Below, piece by piece: positions 6,166 through 16,146 of a stretch of 37,932 nt of DNA. Under the pieces are notes generated by a model. The model saw only the letters and a program-made list of their open reading frames with translations, was not told the origin of the DNA and made no database searches. Source of the DNA: a virus. Position 1 is the stretch's first letter. Each line of letters opens with the position of its first letter. Location: IMG/VR virus record IMGVR_UViG_3300025806_000074, positions 1 through 37,932 of that record; one strand, given 5' to 3'. A program made the translations under genes and the position numbers.

Positions 6166-8280
6166 ATGCCATTGACCAAACTCCAGTTTAAACCCGGTAT
6201 AAACCGTGAAACCACCTCTTATTCTAATGAGGGCGGTTGGTTTGACATGGATAAAGTTAGGTTTAGATTTGGCTTTCCTGAAAAAATTGGTGGATGGATA
6301 AAAAATACAACTACAAATTTTTTAGGAACTTGTAGAGCATTACATCCTTGGGTCGCTTTGGATAGTAGTGCTTACTTAGGCGTTGGCACGCACTTAAAAT
6401 ATTATATTAATGAGGGTGGTGCTTACTACGACATAACACCTATAAGATTAACGACATCTGCTGGTGACGCTACTTTTGCCACTAAAGCAAATACCTTGAG
6501 CGCTTCAGTTACAGCAGTAGACACTACGATTCCATTAACAAGCTCTACAGGCTTTCCAGCGTCTGGTAGAATAAAAATAGATAGTGAGATAATAACTTAC
6601 GCAGCTGTGTCAAGTAATGATTTAATTGGTTGTGTAAGAGGTTTAAACAGCACAGCAGCAGCAGCGCATAGCTCTGGTGCGTCTGTTGGTTGTGCAACTA
6701 TAACAGTTAGCGAAACTGATCATGGCGCCTTAGTAAATGATTTTGTTACGTTTTCAGGCTCTGCAAGCTTGGGCGGGTTAATAACAGCAGCTGTTTTAAA
6801 CCAAGAATATCAAGTTACAGATATTGTAAATGATGACACATATCAAATCGAGGTAAGAGAAGTAGCAACTATTGGTGATATTACCACAACCAATGGGTTA
6901 GAACCTACATATGTGTTTTCAAATACAAGTGATAGTAGCAATGGAGGTGGCTCTGTTGTAGCTGCTTATCAAATTAACACTGGCCTTGATACAACTATAA
7001 CTGGAACAGGTTGGAGCGCGGGAACTTGGGGTCGAGGTACCTGGAACTCTGCTGCTTCTTTGATTGTATCTGGTTCTACTTTAAGAATTTGGAGCCATGA
7101 TAACTTTGGTGAAGATTTAATTATTAATGTTAGAGATGCTGGTATTTTCTATTGGGACAAAACAAATGGCACTTCCACAAGAGCCGTTGCAATAAGTGAC
7201 CTTGCTAATTCAGTTTCAGCACCAACTATTGCAAAACAAGTATTGGTTTCTGATAAAGATAGGCACGTTATTGCTTTTGGATGTGACAGCGAAACAAATG
7301 CTGGTGTGCAAGATCCATTGTTAATTAGATTCTCAGATCAAGAGAATGTTCTTGTTTGGAATTCTCTTGTTACAAATACTGCGGGTGATTTAAGAATTGG
7401 TTCTGGATCAAAAATTGTAACTGCCGTTGAAACCAGACAGCAAGTTCTTGTTTTTACCGATGTTTCTTTACACGCAATGCAATATTTAGGGCCACCATTT
7501 ACTTTTGGCATTAATTCTATATCTGAAAACATAACAATAGCTGGACCACTAGCATCAATAGCTGTTGAAGATAGTGTTTATTGGATGGGTGCAGAAGAGT
7601 TTTATGTATATGGCGGCTCTGTTCAGAGATTACCTTGTTCTGTAAGAGACTATGTGTTTAACGATATAAACAATGGTCAGTTAGAAAAAGTTACTGCATC
7701 TACAAATACAGCATTTGCTGAAATAATGTGGCTCTATCCATCTGCAAGTAGCACTGAATGTGATCGTTACGTTGTTTATAACTATCAACAACAAATTTGG
7801 TACTATGGAACACTATCTAGGACAGTATGGTTGGATAGAGGCGTTGAGACTGATCCTATAGCTGCTGGAACCGATCATTTCTTATATTCGCATGAAGTTG
7901 GCTTTGATGACGGTAGTAGCTCTCCTAGTAGTCCTATCAGCGCTTATATAGAAAGCAGTCAGATAGATATGGGAGATGGTGAGCGTTTTGTATTTATGAA
8001 AAAATTAATACCAGATTTAACCTTTAGAAACTCTACTGCTGCAACTCCTGCTGCTACGATGATTTTAAAAACAAGAAACTTCCCTGGTGCTAATTATGTT
8101 CAAAGCAATTCAAATGATGTTTCACAAAGCACAACAGTGCCAATTGAACAATTCACCAATCAAGTATTTCTAAGGTTAAGAGGGAGATCATTTGCTTTTA
8201 GAGTAGAAAGTGATGACGAAGGAGTCACATGGAGATTAGGTACGCCGAGAGTTGAAATGCGACTTGATGGGAGGCGTTAG
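6166..8280 (+). CDS. Tail/neck stabilisation protein, P22 gp10-like
   Basis: A 704-residue protein preceded by TAGGAGAAACGT. The opening GINRETTSYSNEGGWFDMD, then KVRFRFGFPEKIGGW, is the signature start of podovirus packaged-DNA or tail stabilisation proteins related to P22 gp10, a component of the short tail. The body has repeated beta strands as expected for a propeller-like fold. Two apparent inserted modules lie at about residues 110-175 (TGFPASGRIKI with GCVRGLN) and about 175-240 (VSETDHGALVNDFVTFSG). These resemble small beta modules reused in phage adhesion and fibre proteins. The inserts are inferred from remembered patterns. The TAG stop shares its G with the next GTG start. Confidence 0.8.
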   Translation: MPLTKLQFKPGINRETTSYSNEGGWFDMDKVRFRFGFPEKIGGWIKNTTTNFLGTCRALHPWVALDSSAYLGVGTHLKYYINEGGAYYDITPIRLTTSAGDATFATKANTLSASVTAVDTTIPLTSSTGFPASGRIKIDSEIITYAAVSSNDLIGCVRGLNSTAAAAHSSGASVGCATITVSETDHGALVNDFVTFSGSASLGGLITAAVLNQEYQVTDIVNDDTYQIEVREVATIGDITTTNGLEPTYVFSNTSDSSNGGGSVVAAYQINTGLDTTITGTGWSAGTWGRGTWNSAASLIVSGSTLRIWSHDNFGEDLIINVRDAGIFYWDKTNGTSTRAVAISDLANSVSAPTIAKQVLVSDKDRHVIAFGCDSETNAGVQDPLLIRFSDQENVLVWNSLVTNTAGDLRIGSGSKIVTAVETRQQVLVFTDVSLHAMQYLGPPFTFGINSISENITIAGPLASIAVEDSVYWMGAEEFYVYGGSVQRLPCSVRDYVFNDINNGQLEKVTASTNTAFAEIMWLYPSASSTECDRYVVYNYQQQIWYYGTLSRTVWLDRGVETDPIAAGTDHFLYSHEVGFDDGSSSPSSPISAYIESSQIDMGDGERFVFMKKLIPDLTFRNSTAATPAATMILKTRNFPGANYVQSNSNDVSQSTTVPIEQFTNQVFLRLRGRSFAFRVESDDEGVTWRLGTPRVEMRLDGRR

Positions 8281-8573
8281 TGTCAAGAAATTTAAATTTA
8301 CCATATTTTCCAATAGCTCCAGAACAATATCAAAGACAATATTTTGATGAAATTATAAGGACTTACTCCACATACTTAAGCCAAATTCAAAATGCTGGAG
8401 AAGGAAGAAACACCTTTACTGTATTTACAGCTCTTCAAACTGATGATTCTGGGCTAGAGGATGGGGGTGTATTTAATCATGGGGGAGCGCTAAGAGTTCC
8501 TGTAGAGTATTCTCCTTATGTAAGGGGCTTTCAAGCTACGGGAGAAGTTGGATCGGTAACAGTTAGCACATAA
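8280..8573 (+). CDS. Small virion-associated protein, unknown
   Basis: A 97-residue protein starting with GTG directly on the last base of the stabilisation-protein stop codon, which implies coupled translation. The sequence has an N-terminal helix (PIAPEQYQRQYFDEIIRTYSTYL) and a C-terminal beta segment ending VGSVTVST. There is no membrane or catalytic motif. Position between two virion genes suggests a tail accessory component. Confidence 0.7.
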   Translation: MSRNLNLPYFPIAPEQYQRQYFDEIIRTYSTYLSQIQNAGEGRNTFTVFTALQTDDSGLEDGGVFNHGGALRVPVEYSPYVRGFQATGEVGSVTVST

Positions 8574-8584
8574 TGCTAGTAATG

Positions 8585-8614
8585 TTGTAAAAGTTTTGTT
8601 AAAGTGTATATAAA
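8585..8614 (+). promoter_or_regulatory. Possible sigma70-like promoter before the virion gene at 8632
   Basis: In the 58-nt gap, TTGTAA (8585-8590) is followed after 18 nt by TATAAA (8609-8614). Agreement with consensus is moderate and the background is AT-rich, so this is weak. Confidence 0.3.
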
Positions 8615-8631
8615 TAGCTAATGAGATTGAT

Positions 8632-9639
8632 ATGATGCAAAATATGGCGGCTATGGGAAGAAACGGAGATACGCAATTAGCGCACGTTTCTCCTGGCGAA
8701 ATGATGGTTCCTCGACAAGTTCTTGATAATAATCCTGGGCTAAATTCAGGAATCAATGCAGCTATTATGGACATGGGTGGAGATCCTAATAGATATACAG
8801 TTGGTAATCAAAGTAACAGCATCAATCCAATGACAGGTCAGCCAGAGTTCTTTTTTACTGAGTTACTTAGCTTTATTAAGCCAATTTTAGGAAGTGCTGC
8901 AGGTCAAGCAATTCTTACGAATGCTGCTGGTAGTTTAATATCAGGTCAAAAACCTACTCTTAGAGGTGCTTTGCTTAGTGGTATTTTAGGTGGCGGTATA
9001 AACTCTTTAGGTGGTGGGTCTTTACAAGATTCATTTGGTTTAGGAACAGATGATATATCTTCTGGAATTATTAGCGCTGGAGCAAATCAACCTTATGGAG
9101 GTATGTACTCAGAACCAGAAAGAGGAGCAAATGCTCTTTCAGAAGTCGCTAAAGCTTCTGCTAAAACAGGAGGCAATATTAAATTTAGAGATGATTTAAT
9201 GGGTGCGGGAAGTATTCTTTCTAAAATATTTCCTAGTCTTGGTAAAGAAGGTAGTACATTAGGAAATATTTTAAACACTCCTGCTGGAGAGGCATTGTTA
9301 TTTGGACTTGGCGCTCAAGGTTTATCTATGTTTGATAAAAAAGAAACAGACGCAATGGGAGAAGAAGCTAATAGACCATTTGGTTTTGGCAATGTGCCAG
9401 TTTCAGCTAACATGATGAGAGCTGAAAAAGGTGGTCAAGTTCCAGAATATTTTCCAAGAAGAACTGGTGGAATAATGCCAAGCGAAGGTTCTGGTACTGA
9501 AGATGACGTTCCTGCTATGCTTACAGCAGGTGAATTTGTTCTTAATAAGCCAGCTATACAAGGATTAGGTGGCGGTGATCAGAAAAAAGGTATAGAACGT
9601 GCATACGCCCTACAAGACACTCTGGAAGGAATGGCATAA
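8632..9639 (+). CDS. Virion protein with PGE motifs, probable tail component
   Basis: A 335-residue protein. The N-terminus has LAHVSPGEMMVPRQVLD, and near the C-terminus MLTAGEFVLNKPAIQGLGGG, a motif also seen at the ends of tape-measure-type and other virion proteins. Between them is a Gly/Ser/Leu-rich region with a hydrophobic stretch around residues 78-130. It lacks recognisable enzyme motifs. The stop overlaps the next start (TAATG), and all neighbours are large virion proteins, so a structural or DNA-ejection role is likely. The exact function is unknown. Confidence 0.65.
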   Translation: MMQNMAAMGRNGDTQLAHVSPGEMMVPRQVLDNNPGLNSGINAAIMDMGGDPNRYTVGNQSNSINPMTGQPEFFFTELLSFIKPILGSAAGQAILTNAAGSLISGQKPTLRGALLSGILGGGINSLGGGSLQDSFGLGTDDISSGIISAGANQPYGGMYSEPERGANALSEVAKASAKTGGNIKFRDDLMGAGSILSKIFPSLGKEGSTLGNILNTPAGEALLFGLGAQGLSMFDKKETDAMGEEANRPFGFGNVPVSANMMRAEKGGQVPEYFPRRTGGIMPSEGSGTEDDVPAMLTAGEFVLNKPAIQGLGGGDQKKGIERAYALQDTLEGMA

Positions 9640-11207
9640 TGGCTGAAACAACTACAGTTCAAACAACACAACGTCGTCCAGAATACATTGAACAACGCGA
9701 ACAACTTTTATTAGATCAAATATTTGGCACGCCAACAACTGCGGAAGATGGAAGTGTTACTTATTCTGGTGGTCTTATAGATGCCTCTAAGTATCCTGAT
9801 TTATTTACTATACCAGAGTATAAACAAGCAGCATTAGATCCTTTAGAGCAAGCAGCTTATGGAATGTTTGATACGCCAGAAGAAAGACAGGCATATGTTA
9901 ATCGTTATCAACCTTATTTTTTAGATCAATCTGGTAAGCCAAGGTATTTACAGGAGGCTGGATCAGGAATTGCATCTGGATTAGACACTTTAAGAGATGC
10001 TTCTTCTTATTTTCCAACTGCTCAAAACTACATTTCTAGTGGTGCTGGTTCAATTGACGCTAAAGGAATGTATGACACAGAGCTTGGGGGAGCTAAATTA
10101 AGAGCAGATTTAGGTTCTCAAACATATCAACCACCTGTAGGTTCTTATGAAGCAGCTATTAGTGACATAAACAGAGGCCAGGGTGATTTTGGGGCGCAAC
10201 AAGTATATGACAGAAGGATTGACCCTTCTTTAGAAACAGCCAAACAAGGTCTTGGTAAGTTTGACCCTTCTCAAGCAGTTTCATCATTTATGGACCCCTA
10301 TAAACAACAAGTTATTGATGAAGCTATGAAGCAAATCAATAAACAAGGTGAGCAAGCTATAAATAAAATGAACGCTAGTGCTGTTGGCGCTGGAGCGTTT
10401 GGTGGTTCTCGAACAGGTGTACAAGCGGCAGAAACAGCTAAAAATATTTTAGACTCAAAGAGCAGTACAATAGCTAATCTTTTGTCTGGTGGTTATTCGC
10501 AGTCTTTACAGAGTGCAATGGCAGCGGATGAAGCTTCAAGAAAAAGAGCTTTAGATGCAGCAGGTCTAACTGGTAAGTTAGGGGCAGAAGGGGCTAGGCT
10601 TGAAGGAGCAGCGTTTGAAGGTGCTAGAAAAAGAGATTTATCAGCAGGACAACTTGGCGCTGGAATAACTGAGGCAGAAAACAAAGCTCAACAAGCAGCA
10701 TTTGAAAGTGGTCAAAAAAGATTGCAACAAGCTGCAGATCAATATAGATCTATGGGCCTTTCTAGCGCACAGGCACAAGCTAGAGCGCAAGAAGACGAAT
10801 ATAAACGTAACTTAGAGGCAGGGCGTTTATATGGTGGCTTAGGGCAAACACTGGGAGCCATTGGCTCTGCTCAGGGTGAAATGGGTGGTAGATACGGTAA
10901 CCTAGCTGCTAGAGCAGCTGATATTGGCACTGCTTACTCAAGACTTGCTCCAGCAGATATAGCCATGATGGGTTCACTGGGAATGGGTAGAAGAGATTAC
11001 ACACAACAAGGAATTGATATTGCTAGACAAGAAGGCATGAGAAATACACAACAAGCTCTAATGCCTTACAATTATGCCTACAGTGCGCTATCTGGCACAC
11101 CTTCTGCCAGTATGTATAATTCATATAACACATCACCAGTCGCCCAAACAAATCCGTTTTTAGCCGGAATAGGAGCTTACACTACATACCAAGGGCTAAA
11201 TAATTAA
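9639..11207 (+). CDS. Ala/Gln-rich helical virion protein, possible ejection protein
   Basis: A 522-residue protein. The N-terminal 110 residues look globular (EYIEQREQLLLDQIFG and FTIPEYKQAALDPLE). The central part, about residues 190-420, is long Ala/Gln/Lys/Glu-rich helix, e.g. GAFGGSRTGVQAAETAK. The C-terminus is Tyr/Asn-rich. Such long Ala-rich helical proteins downstream of the tail genes of podoviruses are often internal or ejection proteins. It overlaps the previous gene by 1 nt. The role is inferred from composition and position. Confidence 0.65.
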   Translation: MAETTTVQTTQRRPEYIEQREQLLLDQIFGTPTTAEDGSVTYSGGLIDASKYPDLFTIPEYKQAALDPLEQAAYGMFDTPEERQAYVNRYQPYFLDQSGKPRYLQEAGSGIASGLDTLRDASSYFPTAQNYISSGAGSIDAKGMYDTELGGAKLRADLGSQTYQPPVGSYEAAISDINRGQGDFGAQQVYDRRIDPSLETAKQGLGKFDPSQAVSSFMDPYKQQVIDEAMKQINKQGEQAINKMNASAVGAGAFGGSRTGVQAAETAKNILDSKSSTIANLLSGGYSQSLQSAMAADEASRKRALDAAGLTGKLGAEGARLEGAAFEGARKRDLSAGQLGAGITEAENKAQQAAFESGQKRLQQAADQYRSMGLSSAQAQARAQEDEYKRNLEAGRLYGGLGQTLGAIGSAQGEMGGRYGNLAARAADIGTAYSRLAPADIAMMGSLGMGRRDYTQQGIDIARQEGMRNTQQALMPYNYAYSALSGTPSASMYNSYNTSPVAQTNPFLAGIGAYTTYQGLNN

Positions 11208-11226
11208 GTATAGATGGAGTAATTAA

Positions 11227-12984
11227 ATGGCTGATCCACTACAAAGAGTTTTTACAGGTCAAGGGCCTCTTATATCTGACGAAGCTACAAAGAGGGGCAT
11301 TGGATCTCTTTATGATATTTCTAAAGATTCTTTTAACAAAACTCAAAATTTAAAAAAAGTTCTTGGAACTGGTATTTTATCTGAATTAATAAAAATGGGG
11401 CAAGAAGCGACTGGTTCTTATTCTGGTCCAGAAATAAAACTTGAAGAAAGCATTTCTAGTGAGCTTCCTTCAGAAAATATTTTTGGAGATTTTGCGCTTT
11501 CAGGTTTAAATACTATGGGTTCACGCGACAGTATATACCGTGAAGATGAAGAAGATAGATTTAATGAAAAATATGGTAATATTGATATTACAGAGTTTGA
11601 ACCAGATGAATTTCCTACTATTGTTGATATACCTGGAATAACAAATACAGCAGGTACTTCTACAAAATTAGAAGAAGCTGCAGGTGGTTATGTTGCTCAA
11701 GACCCAAGTGAAATAGGAAAATTAATACCTAAGAAAGCCGAGGAAAAATTCTTTACAGGTCAACCTGGCAAGCCAAAGCCCGGTGAAATGATGGATGATC
11801 AATTTTTTAAGTATCCTGACGCAACTTTTCCTGGAACTGAAAAGGCTATGGAAGATACTTTTAAAGAAGCTCTTTTAGACACAGCTAAAGCTAAAGGTGA
11901 AACAGTAACGCCAGAAACACAAGAGGATCTCTTAGAAAAATACAAAAAAGAATTTTATGATGCCACTGGACTTGACTCAAGTGGTAAGGTTGATAAGAGT
12001 GCGGCTCTTATGGCTTTAGGTCTTAGCTTAATGCAGAATAAAGCTGGTAAAGGATTTAATGTAGGCAAAATGCTATCTGCTGTTGGAGAGGCTGGAGAGA
12101 AAGCACTGCCAGAACTTACTAAAGCTAAAGCTACAGCTAAAGCTGAACAAGTAGCGGCAGGTAAATATGCTCTTGGTCAAATTCAAGCTGGAAAATCAGC
12201 ATCAGCTGCTCTTGCAAAAGAAAGAAGAGCGCTAAATCAAGCTAGAGATTTAAAAATATTAGAATTAAATATAGACGCTAAGAAAGACAAAAAAGCAGGT
12301 TTAGAAGTAAAAGGCGTCAAAAATGTAAAATATTTTAATGGATTTGATGTAGAAATGGGGAGAAACGCAACAGGCGCAAAATTTGCTCTTCCCGGAAGTG
12401 CTTTAAATAAAACAGAATCTGCTATGAAAAGAATTAATGGCGCTTTAACAAAAACTGATGAAATTGATGTATTATTATCTTCTTACGATAATGTGGGTAA
12501 TTTTGCTGGAAGTGCTGGTACAATAGCTTTAAACAGAGCAAAGGAAATGGCTAACAGGTTTGGCGCTGACTTTGATTTTAACAATCCTAAAAATAAAAAT
12601 TTATCTCCAAGACTTCAAATAGAATCATTAGGTAACGCAATTATAGCTGAGTATAAAAAAATGTTAACTCAAGAATCTGGAAATGGTATTTCAAATACAG
12701 ATGTAAATAGATTAGTAGAGCTGTTAGGAAAACCAGGAGAATTTTTAAGTATAGAACAGTTGCAAATGAATGTTGGCGCTATTAGGGAAATATTCTTATC
12801 TAAAAAACAAGATATAGATGGTGTAGCTAATCTTCTTCAAGATCCAGCCTATTATGCGTTAGAATCTGAATGGGAAGAAAACAAAGAAAGAGCAATGAAT
12901 TTAAAAAGAGTAAAATATAACCTTGTAGATGGAGACATTGTTACAAGCGCTATTCCTAGAATTTCTGTAATATCAAAGGATTAA
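11227..12984 (+). CDS. Large virion protein, unknown
   Basis: A 585-residue protein preceded by ATGGAGTAATTAA. An acidic N-terminal half (about residues 70-230) is followed by an Ala/Lys-rich helical stretch (about residues 255-365, including LTKAKATAKAEQVAAGKYALGQ without the last two letters counted as motif). The C-terminal domain contains PRLQIESLGNAIIAEYKKML. It lies 8 nt before the 970-residue gene. The succession of three long helical proteins after the tail-stabilisation gene parallels podovirus internal-core or ejection-protein operons; this is inference, as no family signature is evident. Confidence 0.65.
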   Translation: MADPLQRVFTGQGPLISDEATKRGIGSLYDISKDSFNKTQNLKKVLGTGILSELIKMGQEATGSYSGPEIKLEESISSELPSENIFGDFALSGLNTMGSRDSIYREDEEDRFNEKYGNIDITEFEPDEFPTIVDIPGITNTAGTSTKLEEAAGGYVAQDPSEIGKLIPKKAEEKFFTGQPGKPKPGEMMDDQFFKYPDATFPGTEKAMEDTFKEALLDTAKAKGETVTPETQEDLLEKYKKEFYDATGLDSSGKVDKSAALMALGLSLMQNKAGKGFNVGKMLSAVGEAGEKALPELTKAKATAKAEQVAAGKYALGQIQAGKSASAALAKERRALNQARDLKILELNIDAKKDKKAGLEVKGVKNVKYFNGFDVEMGRNATGAKFALPGSALNKTESAMKRINGALTKTDEIDVLLSSYDNVGNFAGSAGTIALNRAKEMANRFGADFDFNNPKNKNLSPRLQIESLGNAIIAEYKKMLTQESGNGISNTDVNRLVELLGKPGEFLSIEQLQMNVGAIREIFLSKKQDIDGVANLLQDPAYYALESEWEENKERAMNLKRVKYNLVDGDIVTSAIPRISVISKD

Positions 12985-12991
12985 AATTAAT

Positions 12992-15904
12992 ATGGGTATT
13001 ATTTCAGTAGATACTGCTTATGGAGCAATGGAGTTTGAAATTAGTGGTGATGCCCCTACTCAATTAGAAAATGACAAAATAAGAGAAATTGTTTCTAATC
13101 CTAAACCTTTTTTTTCTGAAATAGATCAGGGTCAAACATCAGCGCAAGGCTCTGATCAAAGTTTTGATACGACAACTGGTATTCAAGATGCGGGTCTTCG
13201 AGCCAGCTTAAGTATAGCAGATAAATTTGAAGAACAAGAAGCAGTTTTGCAAAAAAATGGTTTAAACGAGGAAGATTACACCAAAGATAATAGAGGGCAA
13301 TTAGCCCTGACTCCTTCGGGCGCTATTAAATTTGGTATAGAAACTGATAAAAACATTGTTATAGATGAAAGAGGTTTAAGCAAAAATGATATTAGCGATC
13401 TTGCAGGTATTGCTCCAGAAATAGGAGGAGCTGTAACAGGAGCTGTAGTTGGTCAAGCATTAATACCAATTCCTATATTGGGAGCTATGATTGGGGCAGC
13501 GATTGGTGGAGGTGGTGCAAACTTAATTGAAGAGTTTTACGAAATGGCTTCTGGTGTGTCTAGGCAAACACCAGGAGAAATAGCTAAACAAACTGGTAAA
13601 GAAGCTTTATTATCTGGTGCTTTTGAAGGTGGAGGACAAATTTTATTTAAAACTATAGGTAAAGCTTTTAGTCCAGGAGGTTCAAAACTATCTCCTGAAG
13701 ATTTAAAATTAATGGGAGAATCCATAGAAATGGGTATTACTCCTACTTTAAGCACATTAGGAGCTTCTCCAGTTATATCAAGACAGCAAGCGTTAGCTGA
13801 AAGAATTTTTAAATCATCACCTCGATTAAAAAGAAATTTTGATGTTATAAACTCTAAAATAGAGAAATTTAGAGAAAAAGCAGGTGCTTCAGATGTTAAT
13901 AAATTAGGTCGTATATTAAAAGAAGCTGCAGATTCTGGAAATACTAAATTATTACAAGAAGAAGCACGACTGTCTAAAGATGTAATTTCATTCATGACTA
14001 AAGCAGCTGATAATCTTGATAGGGCGGCTGTGCAAGATTTAGCAATAGATGATAATTTATTTTCAGTATTAAGCCAGTCTTTTAAACATTTTGATGACTT
14101 ATCTGTTGCTGGATTTAAAAAAATAGATGAAATAAACAAATCAGTTGTTGGAAACGCTGATATTATTCCTTCTGGAAGTTTAAAAGCCTTAGTAGACGAC
14201 TTTGGTGGAATTGCAAAATATGACAATATAATTCCAAATACAAGTCAAGATTTGGAAAAAACTATTTTAACATCAATGAGTCAAGTGGGAGAAAAATCTT
14301 CTTTTGCAAAATTATATTCTGCTAGAAAATCTTTAAGTGATACAAAAATGACTAAAGGCGCAGAGCAAGGCGTTTATAATATGGCTAATAAATTTATTGA
14401 TGAAATAGATACTATATTGTCAAGAAAAAATTTAGAGGGCATTGAAAATATTGCATTTAGAAATATTGGTTCTGGAGCAGGTTCAAGAAAAAAAATTCTT
14501 TCTGCGGCTGATTCTGTTCAAGAACAAAGAAGACTTTTTGCTGAAGGAATGAGACAATTTGATGCCTTAGAGCATTCTTCAATATTAAAAGATATAGCTA
14601 ATACTGTTAGGAATAATAAACCCATAGATGCTTCAAGAATGCAAGCCAGTATATTAAAGCCCGATGCTCCTGAAAGACTTATAAGTTTAAAAAAAGTATT
14701 AGATAATCAAGCGGAAAGAATGAATGCTGCTAAAAAACCTGGTGCTAAAAGTGTAGTCAGTGAATATGAAAATTTAAGATCTAGGATGGCGGGAGAGTGG
14801 TTAAGAAAAAATATTGATGAGTCTGCTTCTATTTTAGACCCTACAAAATTTAAAGGGGAAAAATTTGCAAAAGCTTATAAAGCCTTGGGAACAACTGCGG
14901 ACGAATTATTTGGGTCTAAGGCTCCTCAAGTAAAGAAACTTTCAGAACAAATGAACGCATTATCTTTATCAAATTTAGACCAAAGAGTAATAGGTCTTTT
15001 AGATGAAGGTTCTGTATTTGCTGATGATGGAATTAATTTATTACAAAATTTAGTAAATAAAAGAAAATCAATAAATGAATTTCAAAGAAGTAGTTTAGTT
15101 AAAAAATTAAGAGATGGTACTTTAGATGATGTAGAAGCTGCTGCTTATATAAGCAATCCAAATACTAAACCAGCAGACGTTGCACAGGTTATGAATTATT
15201 TTAAAGATGATGCCTCAAAGGAAGTCCTTAAAGGCGCATATATGGATGATTTAATAGGTAATTTTGATGCAAAATTTTTAACAGATCCAACTCAATTTAG
15301 AACTTTTGGTGATAAATTAATTAAAGATAATGCAAAAATTTCTGAAATTTTTGGAGAAGAAATGTCTAAAGAAATGTTGCAGTTTGGAAAAATTCTTAAA
15401 CTTAATGCAAAAGCAGCAGAAGGTGGCGAGTTAATAGCTGCTAGTATAGCGGCTAGTCCTTTACAAAATGTAGGCAAGCTTCTTAAATTTACTCTTTTAG
15501 GAAGAATGTTTTCTTCTGAAATTTTTTATAAAAGATTTATGAAAGATTATAGACTTTTAACTGGACAGGGGATTACGAAAAAAGAAGCTTTTGCTGATTT
15601 ATTATCTAAATCTGTATCTCAAATTGTAGGTCAAACATCCGCTAAAGGAATTTCAAGCGGCGTGGAACAAACAAAATCCCTTGTTAGTAATGCTATAAAT
15701 TCACAAAAAATGCCTCAACAAAGACCATCAATGCCTGTGCCAAATGTTGCACCTGGTGAAATTGAAGGAGCAACTCTATCGCAAATAATGTCAAATATCT
15801 CTGCGCCTCAAGCTAATCAATCAGCCATACGACAAAGAGCGGCGCAAAACCCAGCAGTAGCTTCGAGCTTACTTGGTGGGCTTGGAAGCGCCGATCTTCT
15901 TTAA
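12992..15904 (+). CDS. 970-aa glycine-zipper protein, probable internal virion/ejection protein
   Basis: This is the largest gene in the window. Residues about 140-170 form a Gly/Ala zipper (PEIGGAVTGAVVGQAL, PILGAMIGAAIGGGGA) of the type that inserts into membranes. The rest is predominantly Lys/Glu/Leu-rich helix, with a Pro/Gln-rich C-terminal tail ending SLLGGLGSADLL. A very long helical protein with a membrane-active segment at the end of the virion operon is typical of podovirus proteins that form the DNA-ejection channel. No lytic transglycosylase motif was seen. The last 4 nt overlap the convergent minus-strand gene, marking the end of the structural operon. Confidence 0.7.
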   Translation: MGIISVDTAYGAMEFEISGDAPTQLENDKIREIVSNPKPFFSEIDQGQTSAQGSDQSFDTTTGIQDAGLRASLSIADKFEEQEAVLQKNGLNEEDYTKDNRGQLALTPSGAIKFGIETDKNIVIDERGLSKNDISDLAGIAPEIGGAVTGAVVGQALIPIPILGAMIGAAIGGGGANLIEEFYEMASGVSRQTPGEIAKQTGKEALLSGAFEGGGQILFKTIGKAFSPGGSKLSPEDLKLMGESIEMGITPTLSTLGASPVISRQQALAERIFKSSPRLKRNFDVINSKIEKFREKAGASDVNKLGRILKEAADSGNTKLLQEEARLSKDVISFMTKAADNLDRAAVQDLAIDDNLFSVLSQSFKHFDDLSVAGFKKIDEINKSVVGNADIIPSGSLKALVDDFGGIAKYDNIIPNTSQDLEKTILTSMSQVGEKSSFAKLYSARKSLSDTKMTKGAEQGVYNMANKFIDEIDTILSRKNLEGIENIAFRNIGSGAGSRKKILSAADSVQEQRRLFAEGMRQFDALEHSSILKDIANTVRNNKPIDASRMQASILKPDAPERLISLKKVLDNQAERMNAAKKPGAKSVVSEYENLRSRMAGEWLRKNIDESASILDPTKFKGEKFAKAYKALGTTADELFGSKAPQVKKLSEQMNALSLSNLDQRVIGLLDEGSVFADDGINLLQNLVNKRKSINEFQRSSLVKKLRDGTLDDVEAAAYISNPNTKPADVAQVMNYFKDDASKEVLKGAYMDDLIGNFDAKFLTDPTQFRTFGDKLIKDNAKISEIFGEEMSKEMLQFGKILKLNAKAAEGGELIAASIAASPLQNVGKLLKFTLLGRMFSSEIFYKRFMKDYRLLTGQGITKKEAFADLLSKSVSQIVGQTSAKGISSGVEQTKSLVSNAINSQKMPQQRPSMPVPNVAPGEIEGATLSQIMSNISAPQANQSAIRQRAAQNPAVASSLLGGLGSADLL

Positions 15905-16125
15905 TCTTCAATTACAGCGTAGCCACCTAGACCACTACCGACTGGCGGTGGTGTAATTTTTGTCATTTGTTGGCCTGTAGCTGTAGATACTCTACTGTAC
16001 TCCTGGTCTATCATTCGAGATAACTGACGACCTATAGCTCTATCCTCTTGATCTGATATGAATACTAACTTAGCATAAGCATCAAGGTTTAGTCCTACTG
16101 ATTTATATTTTCCGGGGTTTGGCAT
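15901..16125 (-). CDS. Small protein with ribbon-helix-helix-like region
   Basis: A 74-residue minus-strand gene between two plus-strand modules. The part YKSVGLNLDAYAKL, then FISDQEDRAIGRQLSRMIDQEY, has the strand-helix-helix spacing of ribbon-helix-helix DNA-binding proteins. The C-terminal 25 residues are Pro/Gly-rich. Its stop overlaps the end of the 970-aa virion gene by 4 nt. Its Shine-Dalgarno GGAAGGA lies within the 21-nt divergent gap. A small regulator at the junction between structural and replication modules would make sense, but DNA binding is only inferred. Confidence 0.6.
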   Translation of the reverse strand: MPNPGKYKSVGLNLDAYAKLVFISDQEDRAIGRQLSRMIDQEYSRVSTATGQQMTKITPPPVGSGLGGYAVIED

Positions 16126-16146
16126 AATGGAGGTTCCTTCCCAATA
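16126..16146. promoter_or_regulatory. Divergent gap with opposed Shine-Dalgarno sites
   Basis: The 21 nt between two divergent ATGs contain GGAGGTTCCTTCC. Read on the plus strand, GGAGG serves the gene at 16147 (spacing about 12 nt). Read on the minus strand, GGAAGGA serves the gene starting at 16125. There is no room for promoters here, so each gene's promoter must lie inside the other gene or further out. Confidence 0.55.

Noticed and set aside
13537-14226. 229-codon minus-strand frame inside the 970-aa virion gene
   Set aside because: The plus-strand gene is well supported and the antisense frame has no Shine-Dalgarno sequence; its Ser/Leu/Ile-rich product is the mirror of Lys/Asp/Asn-rich coding.
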